A DNA stretch of 42,440 bases. Source: a bacterium. GTDB lineage: Bacteria; UBP6; UBA1177; JAKLFG01. Of the stretch, positions 33,493-42,095 are shown in pieces. Made by a program: the position numbers and the translations under genes. Numbering within the stretch: the first letter of the stretch is position 1; each line of letters begins with the position of its first letter. The stretch covers positions 1 through 42,440 of the forward strand of contig JAKQHE010000171.1 in NCBI GenBank assembly GCA_029573155.1. The letters run 5' to 3'. The notes under the pieces were generated by a model, which saw only the letters and a program-made list of their open reading frames with translations, was not told where the DNA came from and ran no database searches.

Positions 33493-34476
33493 CTATTCTC
33501 CGTTGAACAGCGGCCAGAGGTAGTAGAAGCCGGCCGGTATCGAGTCGCGCCCCGCAAGCGAGATGTTGACGAGGTGCGGCACCTTCATCCCCTCGGGGCG
33601 GACATTGTTGTTGTAGTAACTGTCGTTCGGGTAGTAGGTGCGACGATAAACGACCACCTGCGCGTCGACGCCGACCCCCGCGGCCTTTTTCGCCGCGACG
33701 GTCGCCTCGTCGAGATACCCGATATCGTCGATAAGCCCAAGTTCTTTCGCTTTTCTCGGCAGGAAGACCGCCGCCGTCCTGACCTCGTTCATGGCCGCCT
33801 CGCTCACCTTCCGATGCTTGATCACCTTGGCGTAGAAATCGGCCGCCAGTTCATCCACGATGTTCTGGAAGAACGCCTTCTCCTCCGGCGTCGTAGGGAC
33901 GAAGGGAGACCCGGTATCCTTCGCGTCACCCGATTTGTCGACCTCGACCGACACCCCGATCTTATCCATGAGTCCATGCAGTTTAGGTCGCATGAACACG
34001 ACGCCGACCGAGCCGGTGACGGTCGAAGGATGCGCGACGATACGATCGGCCGGTAACGAGATAAAGTAGCCGCCGGATGTCGCCATGTTCATCATAGCCA
34101 CGACCACCTTCTTGCCCGACCGCTCCTTGAAACGGAGTATCTCGTGGTAGAGCATGTCGCTCGCCGTCACGGTGCCGCCCGGCGTGTCCACGACGAGCAG
34201 TACACATCTCACCGCATCATCGGACTCGGCGAGTGCCAGTTGGGCGACGGTATCCTGCACGACGCTCGGGAGCGAACGCAGAAGCCCCTGTTCCGGCTGG
34301 TCGGTGATCATCCCCTGCACACGGATGAGCGCTATCTTCTGCTTGCCGGCACCTTCAAGAACGAATTCACGGAACGGGTCGCTTCCGTCGCTGAAGAACT
34401 TCACCTGTGTCTGGAAACAGCCCGTCAAGATCAGTGTCAGGAAAAAGGTAACGACCGACCATCGAAGATAACGCAT
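33493..34476 (-). CDS. sppA: Signal peptide peptidase SppA, 36-kDa type, with lipobox
   Basis: 327 aa from ATG 34476, behind GGAGG with a 6-nt spacer. The N-terminus ends in LILTGC (Cys20), a lipobox, so the protease may be lipid-anchored rather than held by a helix. The S49 catalytic pair is present: Ser134 (NMATSGGYF) and Lys186 (GDAKDTGSPF). They are 52 residues apart, the same as Ser147/Lys199 of Bacillus SppA. VVDTPGG and GSVGVVF are also typical. Known: it degrades leftover signal peptides and some membrane peptides. The many lipoproteins here would supply substrate. Last gene of the glmS operon, 43 nt after the cNMP-binding gene. Confidence 0.9.
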   Translation of the reverse strand: MRYLRWSVVTFFLTLILTGCFQTQVKFFSDGSDPFREFVLEGAGKQKIALIRVQGMITDQPEQGLLRSLPSVVQDTVAQLALAESDDAVRCVLLVVDTPGGTVTASDMLYHEILRFKERSGKKVVVAMMNMATSGGYFISLPADRIVAHPSTVTGSVGVVFMRPKLHGLMDKIGVSVEVDKSGDAKDTGSPFVPTTPEEKAFFQNIVDELAADFYAKVIKHRKVSEAAMNEVRTAAVFLPRKAKELGLIDDIGYLDEATVAAKKAAGVGVDAQVVVYRRTYYPNDSYYNNNVRPEGMKVPHLVNISLAGRDSIPAGFYYLWPLFNGE

Positions 34477-34519
34477 GAACAGCCTCCGTGGGATGGGTCC
34501 GCCGGATCGCGACGACCGG

Positions 34520-34966
34520 TCAGACCTCGTTGTCACTCTTGTTCTTGACCAATTGTTTCGTCAGGTTGCGGATGCGCCGGTTGAGCACCTTGATGATGCC
34601 GATGGCCACCTCGTCGCGCTGTTTCATGATCTCGTAGAAATCGTCGCGATCTATCTTGAGCAGCGTCACATCGCTCAGCGACACGACATCGGCCGAACGG
34701 GGTTGCGAGTCCAGTATCGCCATCTCACCGAAATAGCCGCCCTGCCGGATGGTATCTATCTTGCGGTCGCCCGATACGACATCCACCTCTCCCTTCACGA
34801 TGATGAACAATTCCCTTCCCAACTCGCCCTCGTGGACGATATAGGTACCACGGTCCATCGTCACCTCCTCGATGACGAACGCGATGTCGGCCAGCACCTC
34901 GCCCGGAATGTCGCTGAACAGCTCGACATTCTTGAGCGCGAGTACCTTTTCAACCGTCGTAAGCAT
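34520..34966 (-). CDS. Cyclic-nucleotide-binding domain protein
   Basis: 148 aa from ATG 34966, preceded by GGGAGGGCGATCCC. A single CAP-type cNMP-binding fold covers nearly the whole protein. The phosphate-binding cassette is intact: FGEMAILDSQPRSADV (79-94), with Glu81 and Arg90 in the positions that contact the cyclic nucleotide. No DNA-binding helix-turn-helix follows, so it is not a transcription factor. The start lies 17 nt inside the end of the NTT/HEAT transporter gene in a different frame. Inference: a ligand-sensing regulatory subunit for that transporter. Which nucleotide it binds is unknown. Confidence 0.88.
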   Translation of the reverse strand: MLTTVEKVLALKNVELFSDIPGEVLADIAFVIEEVTMDRGTYIVHEGELGRELFIIVKGEVDVVSGDRKIDTIRQGGYFGEMAILDSQPRSADVVSLSDVTLLKIDRDDFYEIMKQRDEVAIGIIKVLNRRIRNLTKQLVKNKSDNEV

Positions 34967-37808
34967 GGGATCGCCCTCCCGTTCCATCAAAGGTGATCTG
35001 ACAGCCGGCGGCCTTGTACCACGCCGCGTAGCTCGAAACATTCTTGGCGCCGTCGCTGAGCAGGAAATTCACATCGTCGTCGGAGACCGACGTACCGAGC
35101 CGCATCGCGGCGAACAGGGCCGATTCACGGACGAGCGGCGACGGATCGTACAGGAACAGCATGACCTTGTCACCCATCTCGACGACCTCTTCCACCGCGA
35201 TGAGGTGCAGGGTCACCGCGCGCACCCAATCGTTGTCGTCGGTCAGGAATATCTCAAGGATGTGCTGGTACTCTGGGGTCTTTATCTTGAACGCGGCGAA
35301 GCCCTGCGCGAGTTTCTCCTGCTCGTCTATCGCTTCGATGAGCGGCACGAGCACGCGCCGGATATCCTTGTCGACGATGTTGTCGACCAGTTCGACCGCT
35401 GTCGAGCGCTGTTCTTTCGAAACATAGCGCTGAGAGATGTTGAAATAGATGGAATCGAAGAGTTTCTGGCCGTACATGATGGAAAGGAGCGAGAATATCC
35501 GCTGGAGGCACGAGAGCAGTTTGGTGTCTATCACATCGGAAAGATAGGACAGATCGGTCTTTGCCCGCATGGATGACTTATAGTAAAGCTGCTGGAAATA
35601 CAAGTAGAATTCGCGGAACAGGTGCCGCCTGAGGGTCTCCTGACTGATGAGGACATGGTAATCGGTGCGCATCATGATACGCTTGAGACTTTCGAGCAGG
35701 ACATTGCGTAGTTCGTCAGATTTATCGCCCAGATTGTCCATGAGTACCGGAATGACCTCGCGCGAGGATATCTCGCCAAGCATCTTGGCGACCGCCATTT
35801 TGAGTTCGAAATTCTCGAGCGCGTTATCCAGAACGCTCTTCGCCGGCTCGATGATGCGCTCGCCGAAACCGGCCAACGCCTTGGACACCTCGAGACTCAC
35901 CGGTTTATCGAGCAACATGAAGAACAGTTTCGGTATGAAGACCTCTGACCGCATCTTGGTCGTCGCCTTGACCGCCTCGCGGCGTACCTGCGGGTCACGA
36001 TCGCTTAAGAACTCGAACACCTGTTGCTGCATGTTCTGCTGACCGATCTCGCCGAGGATATAGGCCGCCGCGACGCGCCGTTCGGGATCGGGCGATTCGG
36101 CCAACTGCTTGAGGTACGGGGCCGCCGTCATAATGCCCGATATGCCGCAGTATTTGATGAGCGCGATGACCGCCGCCGAGAGTATCTGCAGGTTCGGGTT
36201 CTCGAGGAAGGTCGCTATGTACCGGTGCGACTTCTCCATCTGCATGTAGCCGTAGGTCAGTATTGCATCCTTGAGCACCTCGTCGCTCCCGCTCTTCATG
36301 AGTTTGAGTATCTCGAAAGTGTAGAAACGGGACTCCATGGTCCGCAGGATGCGCAGTATCTTGGTCTTTATCTTGGGAGAGACATCTTCGGACAGGAGCG
36401 GCAGGAAATAGCGACCGAGATAGAAATAACGCCCTTTTTCTATCATGTCGAGCGCCATGAGCACTTCGTCGTCGTTCTCTGAGGTCATCGCCTCGACGAT
36501 GATGGATTCTATCATGTTCTGCCGAACGGTCACATCTTCGTTACCGAGCCGTTTCTTTTTGATGTTATCCTGCAGGACGAGAAGGTATTCTTTCCGAAGC
36601 AGGAGTATCGTGGTTATCCACGCCGCACCAAATATGACGACGACGATGCTGATGAAACGGTGATCGACCCCAAGGTAGGTCATCCCGTAGATGGCGAGGC
36701 CGGCGACGCCGGCGATGAGTGGCTTGAGGATGCCGTCTATCACCGCCTTGGCACGGCTCCGCAACTTGGGGTCGACCGGGATGTAGAGCAGTTGCACCGC
36801 CGCGTCGTTCACGGTGTAGCGGAAGGCGAAATCAGAGGCGCGCGCCATCGTGATGAACCAGATACCCGGTATCAGGAAGAACATCGCCGAGAACCCGGTG
36901 ATCATCGCGGGCAGGATGAGCAGACTCAGGAATATGCTCCAGCGCAGGAGCCACGAGGTGGCGATGAGTTGGAAGAACAGCGAGAAGAAGCCGCTCGCGA
37001 AGGCGTAGACCATGCCGAAGAACCCCGCCAGTTCCTTTTCCGAGAAATGCTCCCTCGCCTCCATCTTGAACTGGTAGTCCACGAAGTTCACGATGATAAA
37101 GGTGACGACGGTCACCAGAGCGATATAGCGGAAATAGGGCTGGGTGAAAAGACTTACCGGCGCGTGTCTGGCGGTCTTCTGGACCGACCGTATCACGACG
37201 CTCCGCTGGAGTTTTGACTTGTAGGTCTCCCCCATCCGGCGCACGAGGTAGAGGCACAACACCATGAAGAGCGCGTTGATGAACAGCAAGTTCTCGACCT
37301 TGACCAGATGGACGAGCCACTTGACCGAATAGCCGGCCACGAGGCTCGCGATGATGCCGCCGATGCCTATGAAACTGAGTATCCGTTTCGCCTCGCGTGA
37401 GTCGAGCAGTTCGTTGGTGAACGACCAGAATTGGAAGGTCATGAAAGCGCCGATGACCTCGACGAGGATGTAAAGTCCCGGATAACTGAACTGGAATCCG
37501 ACATGGATGAGCCCGATGAACACGACGGTGAGCGAGATGCTCAGGAACAGGATGGTGCTGATGAGGGTATCGAGCCGGTATAGCGAACTGCGCCGCGTGT
37601 AGAGCCAGGTGAGCATCGAAACGCTTGCGGCGACAAAGATGTACATGAGCGGCAGTTGCGAGACATCGTACCGTTTCAGGAACAGCGTATCGCGGACGAT
37701 GCGGCCCTGCACATAGGTAGCGACGACGAGGAAATTGTACAGGAACAGGAGCCCGGCGCGGGTCTGCTCCTCCTCGCGGATGTTGAACAACCGGTAGATG
37801 AGCTTCAT
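34950..37808 (-). CDS. NTT-family (ATP/ADP translocase-like) transporter fused to a HEAT-repeat domain
   Basis: 952 aa. Residues 1-410 have about eleven to twelve hydrophobic helices, with features of the nucleotide transporter (Tlc/NTT) family: an N-terminal REEEQTRAGLLFLYNF segment, and RASDFAFRYTVNDAAVQLLYIPVD followed by KAVIDGILKP. Residues about 425-940 are soluble and helical, with HEAT-like pairs (DDEVLMALDMIEKG, SPDPERRVAAAYILGEIG, DRDPQVRREAVKAT, PSPLVRESALFAAMRLG). Known: NTT proteins exchange ATP/ADP in intracellular parasites and plastids; versions with HEAT repeats occur in free-living bacteria and their cargo is not settled. The start overlaps trmL by 4 nt and the end overlaps the cNMP-binding gene by 17 nt. 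Confidence 0.85.
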   Translation of the reverse strand: MKLIYRLFNIREEEQTRAGLLFLYNFLVVATYVQGRIVRDTLFLKRYDVSQLPLMYIFVAASVSMLTWLYTRRSSLYRLDTLISTILFLSISLTVVFIGLIHVGFQFSYPGLYILVEVIGAFMTFQFWSFTNELLDSREAKRILSFIGIGGIIASLVAGYSVKWLVHLVKVENLLFINALFMVLCLYLVRRMGETYKSKLQRSVVIRSVQKTARHAPVSLFTQPYFRYIALVTVVTFIIVNFVDYQFKMEAREHFSEKELAGFFGMVYAFASGFFSLFFQLIATSWLLRWSIFLSLLILPAMITGFSAMFFLIPGIWFITMARASDFAFRYTVNDAAVQLLYIPVDPKLRSRAKAVIDGILKPLIAGVAGLAIYGMTYLGVDHRFISIVVVIFGAAWITTILLLRKEYLLVLQDNIKKKRLGNEDVTVRQNMIESIIVEAMTSENDDEVLMALDMIEKGRYFYLGRYFLPLLSEDVSPKIKTKILRILRTMESRFYTFEILKLMKSGSDEVLKDAILTYGYMQMEKSHRYIATFLENPNLQILSAAVIALIKYCGISGIMTAAPYLKQLAESPDPERRVAAAYILGEIGQQNMQQQVFEFLSDRDPQVRREAVKATTKMRSEVFIPKLFFMLLDKPVSLEVSKALAGFGERIIEPAKSVLDNALENFELKMAVAKMLGEISSREVIPVLMDNLGDKSDELRNVLLESLKRIMMRTDYHVLISQETLRRHLFREFYLYFQQLYYKSSMRAKTDLSYLSDVIDTKLLSCLQRIFSLLSIMYGQKLFDSIYFNISQRYVSKEQRSTAVELVDNIVDKDIRRVLVPLIEAIDEQEKLAQGFAAFKIKTPEYQHILEIFLTDDNDWVRAVTLHLIAVEEVVEMGDKVMLFLYDPSPLVRESALFAAMRLGTSVSDDDVNFLLSDGAKNVSSYAAWYKAAGCQITFDGTGGRSHAYDG

Positions 37809-38278
37809 GCCGCCCCTCCCGGCGCACCGAAGCCGTTCTGGCGAAGCGCCTCGAACAGCACCACCGCAGCGGAACTCGACAGGTTGAGACTCCGCACCGC
37901 AAGATTGCTCATCGGGATGTGGAAGGTGCGGTCGGCGTGGAGCGCGAGCACCGCAGGATCTATCCCGCGAGACTCGTTGCCGAAAAGGAACCAGTCGCCC
38001 GACCGATACTGATGCCGGTCATACCGGTGTTTGCCCCGCGTCGAGAAGAAATGGAGTTTTTCGGCCGGGACCTGCGCCACGATATCGTCAAGACCCTCCC
38101 ACACCGTCAGGTCGATATCCTCCCAGTAATCAAGGCCGGCACGACGGAGGTGATAGTCGTCAAGTTTGAAGCCCAGCGGCTTCACGAGGTGCAGTTTTCC
38201 CCCGGTGGCGAGTATGCTTCGCCCCACATTGCCGGTGTTCGGCGGTATCTCGGGGCTGATGAGTACCAGATTGAACAT
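37805..38278 (-). CDS. trmL: tRNA (cytidine/uridine-2'-O-)-methyltransferase TrmL-like
   Basis: 157 aa from ATG 38278, the same length as E. coli TrmL; an adjacent ATG at 38281 would add one Met. SPOUT signatures: EIPPNTGNVGRSILATGG (N-terminal), PLGFKLDDYHLRRAGLDYW, FGNESRGI (SAM knot) and IPMSNLAVRSLNLSSSAAVVLFEALRQ. Known: TrmL methylates the 2'-OH of nucleotide 34 in certain tRNA-Leu species. It overlaps the glmS stop and the transporter start, so it sits inside one operon. Gene order here seems to reflect cotranscription rather than function. Confidence 0.93.
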   Translation of the reverse strand: MFNLVLISPEIPPNTGNVGRSILATGGKLHLVKPLGFKLDDYHLRRAGLDYWEDIDLTVWEGLDDIVAQVPAEKLHFFSTRGKHRYDRHQYRSGDWFLFGNESRGIDPAVLALHADRTFHIPMSNLAVRSLNLSSSAAVVLFEALRQNGFGAPGGAA

Positions 38279-40098
38279 CATTCCACCGTCACACTCTTGG
38301 CGAGGTTGCGGGGCTGATCGACATCGGTCCCCTTGTTGACCGCGACATGGTAACTGAGCAGTTGCAGAGGCACGATGTAGGCGATCGGTTCCTGCCACTC
38401 CGACATCGGCGGCATCGGGATGACCGCCTCGGCGATGTCTCCCGCCTCGTCGGAACCTTCGGTCGTCAGGAGCACGATGCGACCGTCGCGCGCCGCGACC
38501 TCCTTGAGGTTGCTGAACATCTTCCCCGCCATCGGGTTGGCGGGCATCACCGCGACGACCGGCAGGTTACGGTCGACAAGCGCGAGCGGCCCGTGCTTGA
38601 GTTCGCCTGCCGGGTACCCCTCGGCGTGGATGTAGGATATCTCCTTGAGTTTCAGAGCCCCTTCGAGCGCTATCGGGTAATTCATGCCACGCCCGAGGAA
38701 CAGGAAGTCGCTCGACCGGTAGAGGTCGTGCGCTATCTTTTCGATGCGGCCGCTCTCCTTCAGCACCGACTCGATGATCTCGGGCAATTCGGCGAGCCCG
38801 CGGATATGGACATGGACCGCGCTTTTGGCAAGTTGCCCCTTGGCGATGCCGACCTTGAGCGCGATGAGGTAGAGCATCACGAGTTGCGTCGTGAATGCCT
38901 TGGTCGATGCGACACCTATCTCGGGCCCGGCATAGGTAAAAAGCGTCGTGTCGGCCTCGCGCGCGATGATCGACCCGACCACATTGCAGACCGCCAGCAC
39001 CGGCACCTTGCGCTCTTTCGCGGCGCGCAGGGCCGCCAGCGTGTCGGCCGTCTCGCCGCTCTGGCTTATCACGATGACCAGATCATCGGGGGTGACGATC
39101 GGGTCGCGGTACCGGAACTCGCTCGCGAGGTCCACCTCGACCGGGACCCGGGCAAGTCCCTCGATATAATACTTGCCGACGAGCGCCGCGTGCCACGAGG
39201 TGCCGCAGGCGACAAGAAATATCTTTTTGCGCCCTTTGAAGAACCGGGTATCGCCATCGAACAGCATGATGTCGGCCTGCGCCCGGTTGAGCCGCCCGCG
39301 CAGGGTATCCATCACGGCGCGGTCCTGCTCGTTGATCTCCTTGAGCATGAAGTGGCGGTATCCCCCCTTTTCCGCCGCCCCGGCGCTCCAGTCGATGTGG
39401 TGTACCTTTCGCTCGACCTTTTTAAGTGACCGGTCCATGACCGTGACGCCTGCGCTCGTTAGCACCGCAATGTCGTCGTCCTCGAGGAACACGAAATCGC
39501 GGGTGTGCTTGAGCACCGCCGGAATGTCTGAGGCGGCGAAGCCTCCTTCGGACGACACGGCGGCGACGAGCGGCGAAGAGCGGCGCGCGAGGTATATCTC
39601 GCCGGGATGGTCCTCGTGAAGGATGGCGAGCGCGTAACTCCCCTCTATCATCGCGACCGCTTCGGCGAGCGCCTCGGGAACGCTCCCCTTGTAGAAATGG
39701 TTGATGAGGTGGGCGATGACCTCACTGTCGGTGTCGGAATAGAAGCCGTTCATCCCCTTCCCGGTGAGGTATTCGCGCAGTTCGAGGTAGTTCTCGATGA
39801 TGCCGTTGTGGACGAGCGCCGTTTTGCCCGACACATGGGGGTGTGCGTTTATCTCGGTCGGGCGGCCGTGGGTCGCCCAGCGGGTGTGGCCGATGACGGC
39901 GTGAGACGAGGGCTGGTCGGCGCCGACCTTCGCCTTAAGTTTATCAAGTTTACCAGCGGCCCGCTCGATAACGATGCGACCCTCATGGAAAAAGGCGAGG
40001 CCGGCCGAGTCGTAGCCGCGGTACTCAAGCCGTGAGAGTCCTTCGATGACCAGCGGTATCCCCTCGCCGGGTCCGGTGTAGGCCACGATGCCGCACAT
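38278..40098 (-). CDS. glmS: Glutamine-fructose-6-phosphate aminotransferase
   Basis: 606 aa, close to E. coli GlmS (609). It starts MCGIVAYTG, so Cys2 becomes the N-terminal glutaminase nucleophile. The GATase domain shows GHTRWATHGRPTEINAHPH. Two SIS domains follow (ISQSGETADTLAALR near residue 350, and one near 480), and the C-terminus is DVDQPRNLAKSVTVE, the fructose-6-phosphate site. The enzyme makes glucosamine-6-phosphate, the entry to peptidoglycan and LPS amino sugars. First gene of the operon, with a TTGCTT-16-TATAAT promoter. No glmS ribozyme is visible in the leader of about 27 nt, so control must differ from that of Firmicutes. Confidence 0.98.
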   Translation of the reverse strand: MCGIVAYTGPGEGIPLVIEGLSRLEYRGYDSAGLAFFHEGRIVIERAAGKLDKLKAKVGADQPSSHAVIGHTRWATHGRPTEINAHPHVSGKTALVHNGIIENYLELREYLTGKGMNGFYSDTDSEVIAHLINHFYKGSVPEALAEAVAMIEGSYALAILHEDHPGEIYLARRSSPLVAAVSSEGGFAASDIPAVLKHTRDFVFLEDDDIAVLTSAGVTVMDRSLKKVERKVHHIDWSAGAAEKGGYRHFMLKEINEQDRAVMDTLRGRLNRAQADIMLFDGDTRFFKGRKKIFLVACGTSWHAALVGKYYIEGLARVPVEVDLASEFRYRDPIVTPDDLVIVISQSGETADTLAALRAAKERKVPVLAVCNVVGSIIAREADTTLFTYAGPEIGVASTKAFTTQLVMLYLIALKVGIAKGQLAKSAVHVHIRGLAELPEIIESVLKESGRIEKIAHDLYRSSDFLFLGRGMNYPIALEGALKLKEISYIHAEGYPAGELKHGPLALVDRNLPVVAVMPANPMAGKMFSNLKEVAARDGRIVLLTTEGSDEAGDIAEAVIPMPPMSEWQEPIAYIVPLQLLSYHVAVNKGTDVDQPRNLAKSVTVE

Positions 40099-40132
40099 GG
40101 AGAGCCACCCTCATTTGCAAAAATAGCAGTGG

Positions 40133-40160
40133 ATTATACCTAAAGCGCGCCCGCAAGCAA
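40133..40160 (-). promoter_or_regulatory. sigma70-type promoter for the glmS operon
   Basis: On the minus strand, TTGCTT (40160-40155), a 16-nt spacer and a perfect TATAAT (40138-40133). RNA would start near 40126, about 27 nt before the glmS ATG at 40098. Confidence 0.75.
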
Positions 40161-40182
40161 AAATAAATTTCAGCGGAAAAAG

Positions 40183-40806
40183 TCACCCGATCCGGTCGGC
40201 CAGTTTCTGGTAGTAGAGATGGGCCTTTTCGAGTTCCTCTGCGCGGAATGGGTCGAAGAGTTTCGACGAGGCGAACCGGTCCTTTTTGAGCAGGAGGACC
40301 GATATGAGGAACAGCAGATAGACATGGTTCTGGAAGGCGGGGGTCGCCGCTATGAGTTTGCCCAGTTTCTTAAAAAAGCCTTTGTGCCGGAGTTCGATGA
40401 CGAACGACGCCTTCTCGTGGACGAAACGGATGCGCTCCCCCTCGAAGGCGAAGACCGACAGTATCATCTCGCGCTCCCTGAACCAACTCAGGTCGCGCGC
40501 CTCGTTCTGGTCGAACACGAGTTTCTGCGCCGAGAAAAGATCGGTACCCTTGAAGCGGTCGAAGAGCGACGGCATATAGAGCATGAGGCGCGCCGGCTCC
40601 ATCGAACGGCGCTGAGCTACCGTCGTCTCCCCGTCACCCGACCGGACATGGTAAAGGAAAAAGAGATTGTAGAACTCCTGCCACCGCTTGAAGTTCGCGA
40701 AGTCCTCGCCGGTGAAATAAAAGGCCTCTTTCTGGAATTCGAGCAGTTGCCGCTCTTCCTCCGCCGAAAGGGAGGAAAAGACCATCGTGTTCTGCGAAGA
40801 GGCCAT
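40183..40806 (-). CDS. Protein of unknown function following pyrC
   Basis: 207 aa from ATG 40806. AGGAG overlaps the pyrC stop codon and lies 6 nt before the ATG, so translation is probably coupled. The N-terminal 60 residues are acidic and aromatic (EAFYFTGEDFANFKRWQEFYNLFFLYHV). A single hydrophobic stretch at about 161-173 (HVYLLFLISVLLL) may be buried or membrane-associated. No signal peptide, no Cys and no family is recognised. It is the last gene of the pyrB-pyrC unit, but a role in pyrimidine synthesis is not implied by its sequence. Confidence 0.8.
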   Translation of the reverse strand: MASSQNTMVFSSLSAEEERQLLEFQKEAFYFTGEDFANFKRWQEFYNLFFLYHVRSGDGETTVAQRRSMEPARLMLYMPSLFDRFKGTDLFSAQKLVFDQNEARDLSWFREREMILSVFAFEGERIRFVHEKASFVIELRHKGFFKKLGKLIAATPAFQNHVYLLFLISVLLLKKDRFASSKLFDPFRAEELEKAHLYYQKLADRIG

Positions 40807-40814
40807 GCGAACTC

Positions 40815-42095
40815 CTAGTAGGTGCGGGAGAACACCGTCTTCCCGCCGACGATGGTGCGGAACACCGCGCCGGTCACATGGAAGCCGTGGAACGGGGTAT
40901 TGCGGGAACGGGAGCGGAACATGTTCTTGTCTATCGTCCACTGGTAATCGGGCGCGATGAGCGTGAGGTCGGCCCGCTTCCCTTCGGCGATGACGCCACC
41001 TTCGATACCCAGTATGCCGTACCCGGCGGTGAACAGTTCGACGAACCGGTCGAAGGATATATGGCCCTCCTGTACCGTCTTGAGCAGGAGCGGCACCGCG
41101 GTCTCGAGCCCGACCATCCCCGACGGCGCGGTATTGAATTCGACATTCTTATCGCGCTCGTGGTGCGGCGCGTGGTCGGTCGCTATCGCGTCGATGGTGC
41201 CGTCCTTGAGCGCCGCGAGGAGTGCCTTGCGGTCACTCTCCGAGCGGAGCGGCGGGTTGACCTTGGTGTTGGTGTCGTACGAGCCGACCGCCTCGTCGGT
41301 GAGCGTCAAGTAATGCGGCGCCGTTTCGGCGGTCACCTTGACGCCGAGTTTCTTGAAGTGGGCGATCGTCTCGACCGCCGCCTTGGTGGAGACATGGCAG
41401 ATGTGGACCGGCAGGCCGAGATACTGGGCCATCAGGCATTCACGCGCCACAACGATGGATTCGGCGACCGACGGTATCGGCGGCAGACCGTAGAGCGTCG
41501 AGAAATAACTTTCGTTCATCTGGCCGCCTTTCGCAAGCGAGAGGTCCTCGGCGTGCGAGAGATAGGTCAGCCCGAAAGTGGCGGCGTACTGCATGACGCG
41601 GAGCAGGAGCGAACTGTCGCTTATCGGCTTGCCGTCGTCCGATATCGCCACCGCGCCCGCCTCTTTGAGTTCCCCGATGGGGGCCATGGTCTCGCCCTTG
41701 AGCCCTTTTGAGGCCGCCGCGACAGGGAACAGCCGCACGCCGTTACCTTCGGTACGCGCCTTTTTCAACTGGTATTCTATGGTGCCGATGTTGTCGCACG
41801 CGGGACTCGTGTTGGGCATCGTACAGACCGCCGTGAAGCCGCCGGCCGCCGCCGCTTCGAGTCCCGACACAAGGTCTTCCTTGTACTCGAAGCCCGGATC
41901 GCGGAAATGGACATGCATATCGATGAGCCCGGGTATGACCGACAGCCCGGTCGCGTCTATCGCCTCGGCGCCGGCGGCATTCATGTCGCCAGCCGCTATC
42001 TTCGTCACCACGCCATCCTCGATGAGTATCGAGCCGACGAAGCTCTTTCCGGCCCGCGGGTTGACTATCTTGCCGTTCCTGATGAGCGTTCTCAT
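40815..42095 (-). CDS. pyrC: Dihydroorotase
   Basis: 426 aa, type I amidohydrolase. Seen: the metal-binding signature [10 protein letters not shown] (His60, His62, with Arg64 as substrate contact), THE usual NTSPACDN-like strand ([10 protein letters not shown]), [20 protein letters not shown] and the catalytic [13 protein letters not shown] (Asp of TDHAP). The metal-bridging Lys of some families is not expected in this type. The enzyme closes carbamoyl-aspartate to dihydroorotate. The start overlaps the pyrB stop by 4 nt (ATGA), with GGGAGGATCG upstream. A classic pyrB-pyrC pair. Confidence 0.97.
   Translation of the reverse strand: MRTLIRNGKIVNPRAGKSFVGSILIEDGVVTKIAAGDMNAAGAEAIDATGLSVIPGLIDMHVHFRDPGFEYKEDLVSGLEAAAAGGFTAVCTMPNTSPACDNIGTIEYQLKKARTEGNGVRLFPVAAASKGLKGETMAPIGELKEAGAVAISDDGKPISDSSLLLRVMQYAATFGLTYLSHAEDLSLAKGGQMNESYFSTLYGLPPIPSVAESIVVARECLMAQYLGLPVHICHVSTKAAVETIAHFKKLGVKVTAETAPHYLTLTDEAVGSYDTNTKVNPPLRSESDRKALLAALKDGTIDAIATDHAPHHERDKNVEFNTAPSGMVGLETAVPLLLKTVQEGHISFDRFVELFTAGYGILGIEGGVIAEGKRADLTLIAPDYQWTIDKNMFRSRSRNTPFHGFHVTGAVFRTIVGGKTVFSRTY

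Noticed and set aside
34950-34966. Programmed frameshift joining the transporter and the cNMP-binding domain
   Set aside because: No slippery heptamer is present and the downstream ATG has its own good ribosome site, so two separate proteins are the simpler reading. A sequencing error cannot be excluded.
40099-40132. glmS ribozyme in the leader of glmS
   Set aside because: The predicted leader is only about 27 nt, far too short for the ribozyme.
40177-40199. Weak hairpin and T-run at the end of the 207-aa gene as a terminator
   Set aside because: The stem is 4 bp and the T-run begins 5 nt after it; too weak to call.
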